From the NCBI GenBank assembly GCA_016284115.1, contig JAEEOD010000348.1:1-15935 (forward strand): a stretch of DNA of 15,935 nt, in the 5' to 3' direction. Source of the DNA: Bacteroidaceae bacterium (GTDB lineage: Bacteria; Bacteroidota; Bacteroidia; Bacteroidales; Bacteroidaceae). The position numbers and the translations under genes were made by a program. Positions 15,194 through 15,935 of the stretch are shown in pieces (the first letter of the stretch is position 1; each line of letters begins with the position of its first letter). A model generated the notes under the pieces. The model did no database searches. It saw nothing but the letters and a program-made list of their open reading frames with translations, and was not told the origin of the DNA.

Positions 15194-15935
15194 TCACCTA
15201 ACAATGCTATTTATCCTATTCTGATAGAATGAGCGGAAATCACTCCACTTATAATATGGGAACATATCCGTAGGCACTGGCAGTTTTGCCTCATCACCAT
15301 TCAGCAAGCACTTTACGAGTATATCATCAGATGCCTTCTTGCCACGATAGAACACTAACTGTATATTAGAAGCCTTGCAAGTCTCCCAATTTTGATAGAT
15401 ATTCTTCACCTCGTATGGGTCTTCAGGGTCGGTATCAGCACCATTGATGCCCATCAACACCGTCAGCGGGCCAATGCAGGTATCGTGTCCAAAGCGTAGG
15501 TCAGAGATACGGTCACTGCTACCATTAATCGCAGCATCTGCCTTCTTGAGGATATCCTCCAAAATAGGAATCATGTTATACTGCCCGGCGAATACCCAAG
15601 AGTAAGAACCCAGGTTTGATGCTTCCCAACGATCCACAATCTCCTGGTCGGTAACAATGTTGCCCATCATGCCTACATGGTTGATGCTGGGTAAGGTGGT
15701 ATAGAGACTGATGAGGCTATTCCCCAACATTTCAGGTCTGCCAGGCAAACCTTCTGTGCTGGTAAATACTCTTTCAACTACCTTTTTGCTCAGACTGTTA
15801 TCGCTCTGGAATATATCGCGGTTGCTCTCATAACGAGGCTTGTTAGGTTTGGGGAAGTTGTGCTTTACTGGATTCTGACTATCGGTAGGCACCACACCGT
15901 CAAGGGTAAATCGTGAAGACTGCTCACGAATTTCA
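15194..15935 (-). CDS. Histidine acid phosphatase family protein, C-terminal part, 5' end off window
   Basis: The frame is open from the right window edge to the TAA at 15196-15194, at least 247 codons. The first in-window start-like codon (GTG at 15895) is preceded by 13 further sense codons that continue the protein (IREQSSRFTLDG), so the true start lies outside. RFGHDT (coded at 15496-15479) matches the HD proton-donor motif of the His_Phos_2 branch of histidine phosphatases. The family's nucleophile motif RHGxRxP would be in the missing N-terminal part. Homologues in gut Bacteroidetes include inositol-phosphate phosphatases, usually exported. The substrate and any signal peptide cannot be judged here. 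Family assignment rests mainly on one motif and general character. Confidence 0.65.
   Translation of the reverse strand, partial: EIREQSSRFTLDGVVPTDSQNPVKHNFPKPNKPRYESNRDIFQSDNSLSKKVVERVFTSTEGLPGRPEMLGNSLISLYTTLPSINHVGMMGNIVTDQEIVDRWEASNLGSYSWVFAGQYNMIPILEDILKKADAAINGSSDRISDLRFGHDTCIGPLTVLMGINGADTDPEDPYEVKNIYQNWETCKASNIQLVFYRGKKASDDILVKCLLNGDEAKLPVPTDMFPYYKWSDFRSFYQNRINSIVR

Noticed and set aside
15194..15895. Complete small gene starting at GTG 15895
   Set aside because: The frame stays open to the window edge with protein-like sequence, and the family's N-terminal nucleophile motif is missing, so the gene is cut by the window.
1..15935. CRISPR array, insertion sequence, phage or attachment site
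   Set aside because: No spaced direct repeats, transposase or integrase-like proteins, or target duplications were seen. The tRNA-Thr has no adjacent integrase or repeated 3' end within the window.

Overview
The window looks like a chromosomal segment of a Bacteroidales bacterium, most likely Prevotellaceae or Bacteroidaceae. The evidence is the set of gene families (a carboxypeptidase-like regulatory-domain/DUF5686 protein, a UDP-GlcNAc 2-epimerase of a divergent type, an exported bleomycin-hydrolase-type peptidase, and the Na+-NQR operon) and promoters of the Bacteroidetes type (TTTG or TTG, about 18-21 bp, then TAnnTTTG). Genus is inference. All genes look chromosomal and housekeeping-like. 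I see no mobile element, phage gene, CRISPR array or long repeat.

Layout. 1-1528 (minus): DUF5686 outer-membrane-type protein, interrupted by an in-frame TGA near the left edge. 1603-2697 (minus): UDP-GlcNAc 2-epimerase-like protein. 2698-3011: divergent promoter region. 3012-4784 (plus): carboxyltransferase of the oxaloacetate decarboxylase alpha/pyruvate carboxylase B family whose biotinyl-like domain has no lysine, followed by a terminator. 4863-6263 (plus): exported C1B aminopeptidase, followed by a terminator. 6410-12238 (plus): complete nqrABCDEF operon with its own promoter and terminator. 12378-13181 (plus): RNase Z-like metallo-beta-lactamase-fold hydrolase, overlapping tail to tail with a minus-strand unit. 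That unit reads, in its own direction, tRNA-Thr(CGU) (15112-15040), a 12-bp hairpin, mltG (14985-13948) and a NudC-type Nudix hydrolase (13951-13178), the last two joined by an ATGA overlap. 15194-15935 (minus): 3' part of a histidine acid phosphatase gene running off the right edge.

How the genes fit together. NqrA-F form the respiratory Na+ pump that oxidises NADH and reduces quinone. All visible cofactor residues are present: two flavinylated Thr, the four NqrD/E cysteines, and the NqrF ferredoxin cysteines and FAD/NADH motifs. The carboxyltransferase upstream may act on the same C3/C4 acid metabolism, but it is an orphan here and cannot itself carry biotin on the usual lysine. MltG (glycan-strand release) and NudC (NADH/NAD-RNA hydrolysis) are linked by translation rather than by an obvious shared pathway.

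The points most worth a second look are the lysine-free biotinyl-like domain with other active-site changes, the epimerase homologue lacking two catalytic residues, the in-frame TGA in the DUF5686 gene, and the hairpin abutting the mltG start. I did not find a clear new multi-gene system; this is mainly a core metabolic region with unusual enzyme variants.
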